A stretch of 64,000 bases of DNA from Gemmiger sp. An120 (GCF_002160955.1 NZ_NFLN01000014.1:1-64000); one strand, 5' to 3'; positions 15,737 through 24,450 are shown, counted from the stretch's first letter. The notes: generated by a model from the sequence alone, not told the origin. A program made the numbers and translations.

Positions 15737-16858
15737 TTACCGCTCAAAGCTTCCGTTCACGCCGGTGTGCAGCACCAGATGGTCGGCGCCGGAGGCGGCG
15801 GTGAGGGCGGCGGTGCGCTGGGTGCCGTCATCCTCGGGGGAGAGAGCATCCATATCCAGCACCAGATTGCGCACACCCAGCCCGGCCAGGCTGCCGATGG
15901 TGTCGCTGGCTTCCAGCGCGGCCTGGTCGGCGGGGTACTCAAACCAGAGCACCGAACCGTCAGCGTCGGCCTGCTGCTGCCAGGCGGTGATGACCGCGGC
16001 CAGCTGGGCGGTCTTGTCGATCTCGGTGGCAAGGCCCGCGTCGTAGCCCGCGGCGTTCAGGCTATAGCCGCTGGGGAACTGCACCCCGCTGAGCAGGAAC
16101 TGGTCATAGCCCAGGGCCTTGATCTCGGCGATCAGGTCGGCGATATACTGCTGGGCCGCCGTGTCGGTGGGATCCAGCCAGGGCACACCGCCCGCGTCGG
16201 CGGCGGCATTGAGCCAGATCACATCCTGGCTGCCGTAATGCACCGACAGGTTCCGGTCGGTATAGGGGGTCTTGGGGTCCTCAAAGGCGCTGAGGGCCGC
16301 CACCGGGACGATGCCCGCTTCCTTGAATACACGGGCCGCCATGGCGGCGTCCACCAGCATCCCGGCCTTGGACTGGGCGGCCAGCGCCACCTGGGAATCG
16401 TAGTACACGTAGCCCTGCGCGTCCTTGAGGGTGATCACCGCGTAGCGTACCCCCTGGGACGCCAGGTCGGCGGCGGTGGCGGCGGCCTGATCCTCACTGG
16501 TGAGGGCACTCAGGGACACATAGGTCCAGCTGCCCTCCACGATGGAGGTGGTATCGGCGGGGGTGGCTTCGGGCTCTTCCGGTTCCGGGGTGGCCTCGGA
16601 GGTGCTGCCGGAGGCGGCGGGATCCGAGCCCGCCTGCGGGGCGGAGCTGTCCGACGCGGCGGGACGGTTTTTCAGGCTGTACCACAGCCCGGAACCGAAA
16701 TCCACCACCGGGCCGGCCACCAGCCAGCCTACCAGGAACAGGGCCGCCAGGCCCAGCGCCCATTTCAGGATGCGGCGGCGCAGCAGGTTCTTGCGGGTAT
16801 AGCTGCGCTGGCGGTAATGCTTGACCTTGCCCAGACTGTTGCGTTTGCGTTTTGGCAT
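15737..16858 (-). CDS. Membrane-anchored glycoside hydrolase-like protein (DUF4015 type)
   Basis: A 373-residue protein: a basic cytosolic N-terminus (MPKRKRNSLGKVKHYRQRS), one transmembrane helix at about 30-52, a Ser/Pro/Glu-rich linker (about 65-105), then an extracytosolic TIM-barrel-like domain (SWTYVSLSALTSEDQAAATAADL onwards) resembling the putative GH-like DUF4015 family. Catalytic residues cannot be assigned. AAGGAGG is 5 bases before the start. It follows the rnfA-like gene by 16 bases in the same direction, so it is probably co-transcribed. Confidence 0.72.
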   Translation of the reverse strand: MPKRKRNSLGKVKHYRQRSYTRKNLLRRRILKWALGLAALFLVGWLVAGPVVDFGSGLWYSLKNRPAASDSSAPQAGSDPAASGSTSEATPEPEEPEATPADTTSIVEGSWTYVSLSALTSEDQAAATAADLASQGVRYAVITLKDAQGYVYYDSQVALAAQSKAGMLVDAAMAARVFKEAGIVPVAALSAFEDPKTPYTDRNLSVHYGSQDVIWLNAAADAGGVPWLDPTDTAAQQYIADLIAEIKALGYDQFLLSGVQFPSGYSLNAAGYDAGLATEIDKTAQLAAVITAWQQQADADGSVLWFEYPADQAALEASDTIGSLAGLGVRNLVLDMDALSPEDDGTQRTAALTAASGADHLVLHTGVNGSFER

Positions 16859-16874
16859 GGGAGCCTCCTTGGGA

Positions 16875-17483
16875 TCAGATCGACACCATGTGCCCGGTGA
16901 AGCCGTAGATGGCCAGCGCCAGGATGCCGATGTAGATCAGGGTGATGGGCAGACCGCGGAAGGGCGCAGGCACCGATTCGCTCTGCAGCTTGCGCTGGCC
17001 CTCGGCCACGATGGCCACGGCCAGCATGTAGCCCACGGCGCTGCCCACAGCAAAGCCCAGTGTCTGGGGCAGGGTAAAGCTCTGGGTATCGGCGATGAGC
17101 AGCGGCCCCAGCACGGCGGTGTTGAAGGTGGCCAGCGGCAGCACGGCGATCAGCTCTTTGGCATGGGGGGCGTGCAGCCACTGGATCAGGTACATCACCA
17201 GCAAATAGGCCAGGGTGGCGCAAAGGATGAACAGCAAAGGCCGCACGGCGCGGCGGTATTCCCAGTCGGTCATTGCCTGGCTGCACAGCCAGGCAAGGGG
17301 CGAACTGATCAGCAGGATCACGCCCAGCAGCAGCCCGAAGGTGCGGTTGCTGACGGCACTGTCGCCCACCAGGCGCACCAGGCGGGAGACGCCCAGCGCA
17401 CGGCTGAACACGGCGTTCTGGGCAAACACGGCGGTAACAGCCAGCAGGAAAAAGCTGGCCAGAGCGTTGAGAACAGCGGTCAT
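16875..17483 (-). CDS. RnfA/NqrE-like membrane subunit lacking the cluster cysteines
   Basis: A 202-residue, six-helix subunit of the Rnf/Nqr family. The half-channel motif AQNAVFSRALGVSRL aligns with the canonical NNFVLxxxLGICPF, but the Cys is Ser33. LPLATFNTAVLG aligns with LPLxTTNCAVLG, but the Cys is Thr122. In Rnf/Nqr these cysteines hold a membrane [2Fe-2S] cluster, so this subunit should not bind it. Its start codon overlaps the stop of the RnfE-like gene by 4 bases. Full-length and well preserved otherwise, so it is unlikely to be a decaying gene. Confidence 0.8.
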   Translation of the reverse strand: MTAVLNALASFFLLAVTAVFAQNAVFSRALGVSRLVRLVGDSAVSNRTFGLLLGVILLISSPLAWLCSQAMTDWEYRRAVRPLLFILCATLAYLLVMYLIQWLHAPHAKELIAVLPLATFNTAVLGPLLIADTQSFTLPQTLGFAVGSAVGYMLAVAIVAEGQRKLQSESVPAPFRGLPITLIYIGILALAIYGFTGHMVSI

Positions 17484-18133
17484 ACGGTGCGATTCGCCTC
17501 CCTGTGCACGTAGTTTTTATAGGCGCGCACCGCCCCGCGCCAGATCGCGCAGAGCACGCCCACCAGGATGAAGCCGCCCGCGGGCAGGCTGGCTACCGGC
17601 AGCAGGTGCACATTGGATACCGGGCGCCCGAACAGGGTGCCGGCGGCCAGCAGCTCCCGCAAGCAGCCCATGAGCATCAGGATCAGGATATAGCCGCCGG
17701 TGATATACAGGCCTTTCTGCAGTGCCACCAGCACCGGCTCCTTGCGGGGACGCTCATACCGTTTGATGATCAGCGGCTCCACACACAGCAGCGGCAGGTA
17801 CATGCCCACGGCCAGGGTCTGTTCCACCTCGAACCAGCCCCGCATCAGGATATATACCCCGGCGTACAGCACGGCGGCGATGGTGCAGTAGACGATGGCG
17901 CGGAACCGGTAGGGAACCGGCCGGGCGGCCAGGGCGGCCAGCATGCGGGTGGGGGTGAGCAGCAGCAGCACCGCCACGCTCAGGATCAGGGCGCTGCGGC
18001 CGGTGGTGGCGGCCACCACCAGCGGCGCCAGGCCCATGCCCTGCATGATGACCGGGTTGTTGAGCAGGATACGGTCCCGCCGGGCGATGGTCTCCATATT
18101 TTCGGAGAGGAACTTGGCTTTTTTAAGCTTCAT
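17480..18133 (-). CDS. RnfE/NqrD-like membrane subunit lacking the cluster cysteines
   Basis: A 217-residue, six-helix protein. NNPVIMQGMGLAPLVV matches the RnfE signature NPVxVQxLGLCP, but the Cys is Ala36. The second half-motif LPLLCVEPLIIKR replaces the usual LPLxxxNCxIxxR, with Glu-Pro at 119-120 (a Cys lies nearby at 117). It overlaps the RnfD-like gene by 11 bases and the RnfA-like gene by 4, leaving no room for rnfG, which normally lies between D and E. The start has AGGGGG upstream. Confidence 0.8.
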   Translation of the reverse strand: MKLKKAKFLSENMETIARRDRILLNNPVIMQGMGLAPLVVAATTGRSALILSVAVLLLLTPTRMLAALAARPVPYRFRAIVYCTIAAVLYAGVYILMRGWFEVEQTLAVGMYLPLLCVEPLIIKRYERPRKEPVLVALQKGLYITGGYILILMLMGCLRELLAAGTLFGRPVSNVHLLPVASLPAGGFILVGVLCAIWRGAVRAYKNYVHREANRTV

Positions 18134-19109
18134 GGCGGCGGACCCCCTTTCGTTCCATAAGATCGGTGACGGCCCGGTCCAGCCAGCCGGAGACCGAGTT
18201 GATGGCCAGCAGCGCAAAGCACACGCCGGTCTCGTAGGTGCCGTAGTAGCGGAACATCATGCTGGCAAAGCCCAGCAGCAGGCCGTAGATGGCCCGGCTG
18301 AGGGGGTGACGGGGCAGGGTGACCGGTTCCGGCACCAGGAACACCGCGGCAAACAGCACCGCGCCGCTGAGCATCTCGTACTTGAGCACGGTGAGCCGCT
18401 GGCCCACATACTGCCAGGGCCAGGACAGGGGGATGTCGCCCAGGCGGGGGGCCACAAAGGCCACGGCCGCACAGGCCAGCAGGAAGCAGGCCGGGGCGAT
18501 CAGGTCGGTGCGGCGGCGGGCGATCAGGTAGAGCAGGCAGGCCAGGATCACCAGGTTGAAGGTGACGCCCATGGGCCCGGCGTAGTTGCCCAGCCACAGA
18601 TCGATGTTGGAGATGGAGGGCAGGCCGCCGTTTTTCAGCACGGCGCTGCTGCCCTCGCTCAAAGCCACCGAGGCGCAGCTGCCCAGCGGCAGCTGGGTGC
18701 CGGCAGCGGGGTAGACGAAGACCTGTTCCGGCCAGCCCACCGCGGCCACCACGTAGCCCACGGCGGCGGGGTGGAAGGGATAATGGCCGTAGCCGCCGAA
18801 GGCTTCCTTGCCGATCAGCACCGCGGCCAGCACCGCCACGATCAGCACGTAGTAGTCCACCGAGGCGGGCATGAGCATGGCCACCAGCAGGGCGAACGCC
18901 TCGCTGGACAGCTCGCCCCGCTCAAAGGGGCGGCGGCGCAGCAGGCTGACCAGCCAGTCGCAGATGCCGGCGGTGATGATGGCCACCAGGCACAGCAGCG
19001 CCGGACGCATGCCGTACAGGTACACGTCCATCGCCAGCAGCGGCAGCATCAAAAGGAAGGTGTCCCGGCATACGTCCGGGCTTGTATAGGGAATTTTGTG
19101 TTCATTCAT
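18123..19109 (-). CDS. RnfD/NqrB-like membrane subunit without the canonical flavin Thr
   Basis: A 328-residue polytopic protein. GKEAFGGYGHYPFHPAAVGYVV is a clear RnfD/NqrB signature, and the segment ending LWLGNYAGPMG corresponds to the region after the flavin site. Where the family has an SGAT/SAT-P-L acceptor Thr, this protein reads GSCASVAL, with Ser147 in the Thr position. Covalent FMN by ApbE is therefore uncertain. It heads the D-E-A module, 105 bases after rpe; an AGGAGCC ribosome site precedes the ATG. Confidence 0.82.
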   Translation of the reverse strand: MNEHKIPYTSPDVCRDTFLLMLPLLAMDVYLYGMRPALLCLVAIITAGICDWLVSLLRRRPFERGELSSEAFALLVAMLMPASVDYYVLIVAVLAAVLIGKEAFGGYGHYPFHPAAVGYVVAAVGWPEQVFVYPAAGTQLPLGSCASVALSEGSSAVLKNGGLPSISNIDLWLGNYAGPMGVTFNLVILACLLYLIARRRTDLIAPACFLLACAAVAFVAPRLGDIPLSWPWQYVGQRLTVLKYEMLSGAVLFAAVFLVPEPVTLPRHPLSRAIYGLLLGFASMMFRYYGTYETGVCFALLAINSVSGWLDRAVTDLMERKGVRRHEA

Positions 19110-19156
19110 GGGCAGGCTCCTGTCGTTGGCACGGGGATAGGCCCCGCAGGATTGGG

Positions 19157-19205
19157 GGCGGCACCGCCTGAAACTTCCGCCGTGAAGTATGCGGTGCTGC
19201 CTTAG
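19157..19205. repeat. Half copy of a foldback repeat related to 56399-56570
   Basis: GGCGGCACCGC (19157-19167) and GCGGTGCTGCC (19191-19201) form an inverted repeat (one mismatch) enclosing ACTTC/GAAGT. The right part, CGCCGTGAAGTATGCGG...TGCC.TAGG, recurs at 56548-56575. It lies between rpe and the rnfD-like gene. Confidence 0.6.
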
Positions 19206-19214
19206 GTTCGGGCC

Positions 19215-19871
19215 TTACAGCCGCAGCAGACCGGCCACGGCGGCGGCCGGGTCGGCGGCGCGGAACACCGCGCTGCCCGCTACCAGCACCTCGGCCCCGG
19301 CGTTGACGCAGGCGGCGGCGGTGCCGCTGGCCTCGTCCACGCCGCCGTCCACCTCCAGCAGGAAGGGTAGACCGCGGCGGCGCTTTTCCTGGGCCAGGGC
19401 GGACAGCTTGTCCAGCGCGCCGGGCATGAAGCTCTGGCCGCCAAAGCCCGGTTCCACGCTCATGACCAGAACCAGGTCCAGCTGATCCAGCCAGGGTTCC
19501 AGCGCCGAAACGGGGGTGGCGGGCTTGATGCTGATGCCCGCTTTACAGCCGGCAGCCTTGATGGCGGCCAGGGTGGCCCCCACGTCGCTGTCGCTTTCCA
19601 GGTGGAAGGTGATCAGGGACGCGCCCGCCTTGGCAAAGGGTTCAATGTAGGCCAGCGGGTCCCGGATCATGAGATGCACGTCAAAAAAAGCGTCCGGCAG
19701 GGCCTTGTGCAGCCCGGCCAGAACCGGTACGCCAAAACTGATGTTGGGCACAAAGCAGCCGTCCATCACGTCAAAATGCAGCCACTGGGCGCCCGCGTCC
19801 AGCACCTTGCGGCACTCGGTACCCAGGCAGGCAAAATCTGCCGCCAGCAGCGAGGGACTGACCATTGCCAT
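19215..19871 (-). CDS. rpe: Ribulose-phosphate 3-epimerase
   Basis: A 218-residue TIM-barrel enzyme of the pentose phosphate pathway. It has the N-terminal VSPSLLAADFACL, metal-site motifs WLHFDVMDGCFVPNISFG and FDVHLMI, VMSVEPGFGGQSF, and VDGGV near the C-terminus. Length is typical. GAGGAGG is 9 bases before the chosen ATG; a second ATG two codons later is less well spaced. It may be co-transcribed with the Rnf-like genes, since no promoter is evident in the 105-base gap. Confidence 0.94.
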   Translation of the reverse strand: MAMVSPSLLAADFACLGTECRKVLDAGAQWLHFDVMDGCFVPNISFGVPVLAGLHKALPDAFFDVHLMIRDPLAYIEPFAKAGASLITFHLESDSDVGATLAAIKAAGCKAGISIKPATPVSALEPWLDQLDLVLVMSVEPGFGGQSFMPGALDKLSALAQEKRRRGLPFLLEVDGGVDEASGTAAACVNAGAEVLVAGSAVFRAADPAAAVAGLLRL

Positions 19872-19924
19872 ATATGCCGTCCTCCTCGTTGCGCCCGCCG
19901 CCACGACGGGCGATATTCGGTTAT

Positions 19925-19953
19925 ATTGTACCGTATTCCGGCCCAAAAAGCAA
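19925..19953 (-). promoter_or_regulatory. Promoter of rpe
   Basis: Minus strand: -35 TTGCTT (19953-19948), 17-base spacer, -10 TACAAT (19930-19925). It possibly drives rpe, the rnfD/E/A-like genes and the glycosidase-like gene. Confidence 0.65.
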
Positions 19954-20011
19954 TTCCGCCGCCCGGAACCGCCCGGATTTTCCCCGGATTTTCACCCTTT
20001 GCACACAAAAT

Positions 20012-20216
20012 GGGCCAATATGGTGGGAACAACGTTCCCCCCATACCCCCTGAAGCTATGACCAAATATCTTTGGTCATAGAAGCATAAAACAGAAAAGG
20101 CCCACGCCAACCTTTTCCAGTTGACGCAGGCCTTGATGTATTTTTCCCAGGGCCGGAGTATTCCGGCCCTTTTTCCGGGGTCTGGGGGGACGTTGTCCCC
20201 CCAGATTCGCCCTTAC
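20012..20216. repeat. Composite foldback repeat, copy A (full)
   Basis: Outer ends GGCCAATATGG and the complementary-type CCCAGATTCGCCC enclose successive hairpins: GGGAAC/GTTCCC, TATGACCAAA/TTTGGTCATA, a core AAAGGCC...GGCCTT, AGGGCCGGA/TCCGGCCCT, and TCTGGGGGGAC/GTCCCCCCAGA. It lies past the histidine kinase stop codon and probably also terminates transcription. See the finding on this family. Confidence 0.75.
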
Positions 20217-21670
20217 CGCCCCGCCTTTTTGGGCAGGTCGGTGGGGGTGGCGGGCAGGGTAAAGGTGAACTGGCACCACTGGCCCTGCTGGCTGGTGACC
20301 CAGATCTTGCCGCCGCTCAAAGTGACCAGCACCTTGCAGATATGCAGCCCCAGGCCGCTGCCGCCGGGATTCAGGCCCCGGCTCTTGTCCTCTTTATAGA
20401 ACCGTTCAAACACGAAAGGCAGCGCGTCCTCGCTGATACCCTCGCCGGAATTCCACACCGTGATGGACACGTCCGGCCCCAGCCGCTGCACCCCGAACCG
20501 GATCACGCCGCCTTCCGGGGTGAACTTGAGGGCATTGTCCACCAGGTTCTGCACCACCTGATGCACCAGATCCGGGTCGGCCCAGACCATCGTGCGGGCG
20601 GGGGCCAGGCCCTGGATGGTCACCTTGCCCTCCTCAATGCGCTTTTCCGCCGCGAACACCACGCTGGTGATGGTCTCCCACACATCGTAGCTCTGGGCGT
20701 GCACCTGGTACTCGCCGGCCTCCAGCTTGGTGATGTCCAGCATGTTCTGCACCAGCCGTGCCAGCCGCCCTACCTCCTGGCTGACCAGGTTCAGGTAATG
20801 CTGATGCATGGAGGGCGGGATGGTGCCGTCCAGCATACCGTCAATAAACCCTTTGACGCTGGTCATGGGGGTGCGCAGCTCGTGGGCGATGTTGCCCATG
20901 AAGCTGCTGCGGCTGGTATCGATGGCCTCCAGGTTGCGGGCCATGGTGTTGAAGGTGGCCGCCAGCTGGGCCACCTCGTCGGCGCCCTCCACCGGCACCC
21001 GCTCGGAGAAATCCCCGCCGCCGAACCGGCGGGCGGCCTCCGCGATGCGGCGCAGCGGCCGGGTCAGCCGGGTGGTGAGCGCCACGCTCAGCACGCTGGC
21101 CACCAGCAGCATCAGCCCCGCCGACAGGATAAAGCTGGAGATCATATCCCCCAGAAAGGTGCTCATGCTCTGGGCGCTGGACGCCGCCACCACATACCCC
21201 TGCAGGCTGTTGTCCTGCCCGGTGATGGGGCTGACGGCGGTATAGAACTGGCCGTCAAACACCCCGTCCAGGCTGTCCACCCCGAAATATTTGGCGCTGG
21301 ACGCCTCGCCCAGCACCCGCGCGCTCAGGGTGCGGCCGATATGGCGGCAGTCCTCGCCCTCGCTGCACAGCTGCACCTTGCCGGCGGCGTCGGTGATCAG
21401 CACCATCGAACTGGTGGTGCGGCTGATCAGGCTTACGCTTTTCTGGGCCTGTTCCAGCAGTTCCGGGTTATCCCGCAGCAGCTGCGCCAGCTGGCCGCCG
21501 TGCGCCACCTGAGAGGTGGTGACCTGCACCACGTCCAGCAGGGCTTCCCGCCGGTCCTCGGTAAAATAGTTGCGGAACAGATATGCCTGCACGCAGCCCA
21601 TTACCAGGATACTGGCCACCAGCACCAGCGCGGTGGCCGTAAAGTACATGGAACTGATGCTTTTTCTCAT
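20213..21670 (-). CDS. Sensor histidine kinase, HAMP type
   Basis: A 485-residue membrane kinase: helix 1 (about 10-31), an extracytosolic sensor segment of about 145 residues, helix 2 (about 178-200), HAMP (RLTRPLRRIAEAARRFGGGD), a dimerisation domain with GNIAHELRTPMTS (phospho-His263), and an ATP-binding domain with NLVDNALKFTPEGG and GSGLGLHICK. It pairs with the response regulator 6 bases upstream. The signal is unknown; the sensor segment resembles no recognised ligand domain. Confidence 0.93.
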   Translation of the reverse strand: MRKSISSMYFTATALVLVASILVMGCVQAYLFRNYFTEDRREALLDVVQVTTSQVAHGGQLAQLLRDNPELLEQAQKSVSLISRTTSSMVLITDAAGKVQLCSEGEDCRHIGRTLSARVLGEASSAKYFGVDSLDGVFDGQFYTAVSPITGQDNSLQGYVVAASSAQSMSTFLGDMISSFILSAGLMLLVASVLSVALTTRLTRPLRRIAEAARRFGGGDFSERVPVEGADEVAQLAATFNTMARNLEAIDTSRSSFMGNIAHELRTPMTSVKGFIDGMLDGTIPPSMHQHYLNLVSQEVGRLARLVQNMLDITKLEAGEYQVHAQSYDVWETITSVVFAAEKRIEEGKVTIQGLAPARTMVWADPDLVHQVVQNLVDNALKFTPEGGVIRFGVQRLGPDVSITVWNSGEGISEDALPFVFERFYKEDKSRGLNPGGSGLGLHICKVLVTLSGGKIWVTSQQGQWCQFTFTLPATPTDLPKKAGR

Positions 21671-21676
21671 GGTTTC

Positions 21677-22369
21677 TTACTCTTTTACCTCAAATTTGTA
21701 GCCCACGCCCCAGACCGTTTTCAGGCCCCACTGGTCGCTGGCACCCTCCAGCTTTTCCCGCAGGCGCTTGATGTGCACGTCGATGGTGCGGGAATCGCCG
21801 TAATACTCAAATCCCCATACCTCGTCCAGCAGCTGGTCCCGGGTAAACACCCGGTTGGGATGGCTGGCCAGGAAGCTGAGCAGTTCCAGCTCCTTGGGCG
21901 GGGCCTCCACCACCTTGCCGCCGATCTTCAGTTCGTACCGGGACATATCCAGGCTGAAATTGTCGTACTCGATGCGGCCCTCGGTGTCCTCCTGGGCGGT
22001 GGCGTTGCAGCGGCGCAGCACCGCCTTGATCCGGGCCACCACTTCCTTGGAATCAAAGGGCTTGACCACATAGTCGTCCGCACCCAGTTCCAGGCCCAGC
22101 ACCTTGTCAAAGGTCTCGCCCTTGGCGGTGAGCATGATCACCGGGGTATCGCCCGCCGCCCGGATGCGGCGGCAGACCTCCCAGCCGTCCAGCTTGGGCA
22201 TCATCACGTCCAGCAGCACCAGGTCGGGCTTTTCGGCGGTAAAGGTATCGATGGCAGCCTGGCCGTCGTGAGCCAGGCAGGTGGTGTAGCCTTCCTTTTC
22301 CAGGTACAGGCGCAGCAGTTCGCAGATATTCTTGTCGTCATCCACGATCAGGATTTTCTCGTTGGCCAT
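21677..22369 (-). CDS. OmpR/PhoB-family response regulator
   Basis: 230 residues: a receiver domain (1-120) with acidic pocket DDD (10-12), phosphoacceptor Asp54 in LLDVMMPKLDG, and KPF; then a winged-helix DNA-binding domain (about 130-228) ending GVGYKFEVKE. First gene of a two-gene operon with the kinase. No obvious target gene is adjacent. A TATAAT (22439-22434) precedes it, and its leader contains a perfect GGCCCGCG/CGCGGGCC hairpin at about 22404-22421. Confidence 0.94.
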   Translation of the reverse strand: MANEKILIVDDDKNICELLRLYLEKEGYTTCLAHDGQAAIDTFTAEKPDLVLLDVMMPKLDGWEVCRRIRAAGDTPVIMLTAKGETFDKVLGLELGADDYVVKPFDSKEVVARIKAVLRRCNATAQEDTEGRIEYDNFSLDMSRYELKIGGKVVEAPPKELELLSFLASHPNRVFTRDQLLDEVWGFEYYGDSRTIDVHIKRLREKLEGASDQWGLKTVWGVGYKFEVKE

Positions 22370-22491
22370 GGGTCAGCACTCCTCACATTGTTTTCCCGAA
22401 AACGGCCCGCGGCGCGGGCCGGCATATATCTGTATTATACGCCCCATTTATGAATAAAAAAAGGGCAAACGCCGCCATACCGCCTTTTTCC

Positions 22492-22520
22492 TTGCGCGGG
22501 GGCACAAGGTACGGTATAAT
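22492..22520 (+). promoter_or_regulatory. Promoter of ychF
   Basis: -35 TTGCGC (22492-22497), 17-base spacer, -10 TATAAT (22515-22520). Confidence 0.7.
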
Positions 22521-22580
22521 GTGGGGTGACGAATACGCCGCCCGGGCGGCGGGATCATACAGAAAGTGAGCGAGCAAGAA

Positions 22581-23693
22581 ATGAAATTAGGAATCGTGGG
22601 TCTGCCCAACGTGGGCAAGAGCACCCTGTTCAACGCCATTACCAGCACCCGCAACGCGGCGGCGGCCAACTATCCCTTCTGCACCATCGACCCGAACACC
22701 GGCATCGTGCCGGTGCCGGACGCCCGGCTGGACAAGCTGGCCGAGATCTGGGAGACCGACAAAAAGACCCCCGCCATCGTGGAGTTCGTGGACATCGCGG
22801 GCCTGGTGAAGGGCGCGTCCAAGGGCGAGGGCCTGGGCAACAAGTTTTTGGGCAACATCCGGGAATGCGACGCCATCGTGCACGTGGTGCGCTGCTTTGA
22901 GGGCACCGACATTGTGCACGTGGAGGGCAAGGTGGACCCGCTGCGGGACATCGAGACCATCGACACCGAGCTGATCCTGAGCGACCTGGAGGTTGTGGAG
23001 AACCGGTCCGCCCGGCTGGCCAAGGCGGGCAAGACCGGCGACAAGAAGGCCGCCGCGGCCGCTGCCTGGCTGGAGGATCTGGCCGCCCATCTGGGCGAGG
23101 GCAAGAACGCCCGCACCTTCTCGCTGGAGGACGCGGACGAGGAGGTGCAGAAGCTGGTCAAGGAGATGGGCCTGCTGACCGCCAAGCCGGTGATCTACGC
23201 CGCCAACATGAGCGAGGACGACCTGATGGAGGGCATGGATCAGAACCCCCATTATCAGGCGGTCTGCCAGCTGGCCGCGGCGGAGGGCGCCCAGTGCATC
23301 CCCATCTGCGCCAAGACCGAGGAGGACATCGCGGATCTGGACGCGGAGGAGAAGAAAGCGTTCCTGGCGGAGATGGGCATCACCGCCACCGGTCTTGACA
23401 ACCTGATCAAGGCCAGCTACACCCTGCTGGGCCTGATCAGCTTTTTGACCGACGGCAAGAAGGAGTGCCGCGCCTGGACCATCAAGCGGGGCACCCGGGC
23501 GCCCCAGGCGGCGGGCAAGATCCACTCGGATTTTGAGCGGGGCTTCATCCGGGCCAGCGTGGTGGCTTACGAGGATTTTGCCGCCTGCGGCTACAGCATG
23601 GCCAACGTGAAGGCCAAGGGCCTGCAGCGCACCGAGGGCAAGGAGTATGTGGTGCAGGACGGGGACATCATCGAGTTCCTGTTCAACGTATAA
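22581..23693 (+). CDS. ychF: Obg-like GTPase/ATPase YchF
   Basis: A 370-residue universally conserved P-loop protein binding ribosomes. P-loop GLPNVGKSTLF, switch region with ASKGEGLGNKFL, and a C-terminal TGS domain ending VVQDGDIIEFLFNV. The ATG giving MKLGIVGLPN matches the family N-terminus; a GTG five codons upstream is in frame but adds residues not typical of the family. The ribosome site is weak. mtnN starts 13 bases downstream. Confidence 0.93.
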   Translation: MKLGIVGLPNVGKSTLFNAITSTRNAAAANYPFCTIDPNTGIVPVPDARLDKLAEIWETDKKTPAIVEFVDIAGLVKGASKGEGLGNKFLGNIRECDAIVHVVRCFEGTDIVHVEGKVDPLRDIETIDTELILSDLEVVENRSARLAKAGKTGDKKAAAAAAWLEDLAAHLGEGKNARTFSLEDADEEVQKLVKEMGLLTAKPVIYAANMSEDDLMEGMDQNPHYQAVCQLAAAEGAQCIPICAKTEEDIADLDAEEKKAFLAEMGITATGLDNLIKASYTLLGLISFLTDGKKECRAWTIKRGTRAPQAAGKIHSDFERGFIRASVVAYEDFAACGYSMANVKAKGLQRTEGKEYVVQDGDIIEFLFNV

Positions 23694-23706
23694 GGAGGGC
23701 GCACAG

Positions 23707-24393
23707 ATGGCGGTATACGGGATTCTGGGCGCCATGCCCGACGAGGTGGCCCAGCTGTGCGCGCGGCTGACCGGCGTGGAGGTGGAAACCTACGCCGGGG
23801 TGGAGTACCACAAGGGCGCGCTGGGCGATAAGCAGGTGATCGTGTGCTGCGCGGGCATGGGCAAGGCCAACGCGGCCGCCACCGTGCAGGTGCTGATCAC
23901 CCGGTACGGGGCGGATCACGTGATCTTCTCCGGCATCGCGGGCAACATGAGCAGTGAGATCGGTATCGGCGACGTGGTGGTGGGCCGCACGGTGGTGTAC
24001 CACGACGCGGAGGATTCCATGATCAGCCAGAGCGCGCCGTTTTTGACCGAGTATCCGGGGGATCCGGCTCTGGTGGAGGCGGCGCTGGCCGCCTGCGGCA
24101 AACTGGGCGTAAAGGCCATCGCGGGCAAGATCGCCACCGGCGACCGGTTTATCGGGGACAGCGCGTCCAAGGCGGACATCGCGGCCCGGGTGCATCCGGA
24201 CTGCGTGGAGATGGAAGGCGCGGCGGTGATGCAGATCGCCGGACGCAACGGGGTGCCCTGCGTGGTGCTGCGCGCCATGAGCGACAACGCCGACGAGGCC
24301 GGCCGGGAAAAGCTGGTGGTGCGGCAGTTCAGCATCGAGAGCTATGTGGCCACCGCCACCGCCATTGTGGCGGATATGCTGACCCGGCTGTAA
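23707..24393 (+). CDS. mtnN: 5'-methylthioadenosine/S-adenosylhomocysteine nucleosidase
   Basis: A 228-residue purine nucleosidase that cleaves adenine from MTA and SAH in the SAM recycling route. LGAMPDEV aligns with the catalytic N-terminus (general-acid Glu region), GIAGNM and VEMEGAAVMQ form the nucleoside and ribose site, and the catalytic Asp is in AMSDNAD. AAGGAGGGC precedes the ATG. Likely co-transcribed with ychF. Confidence 0.93.
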   Translation: MAVYGILGAMPDEVAQLCARLTGVEVETYAGVEYHKGALGDKQVIVCCAGMGKANAAATVQVLITRYGADHVIFSGIAGNMSSEIGIGDVVVGRTVVYHDAEDSMISQSAPFLTEYPGDPALVEAALAACGKLGVKAIAGKIATGDRFIGDSASKADIAARVHPDCVEMEGAAVMQIAGRNGVPCVVLRAMSDNADEAGREKLVVRQFSIESYVATATAIVADMLTRL

Positions 24394-24450
24394 AGAAAAC
24401 GGAACACGCCGGGCAGGGCCCGGACAATACAAGACAAGGAGAAACAGAAT

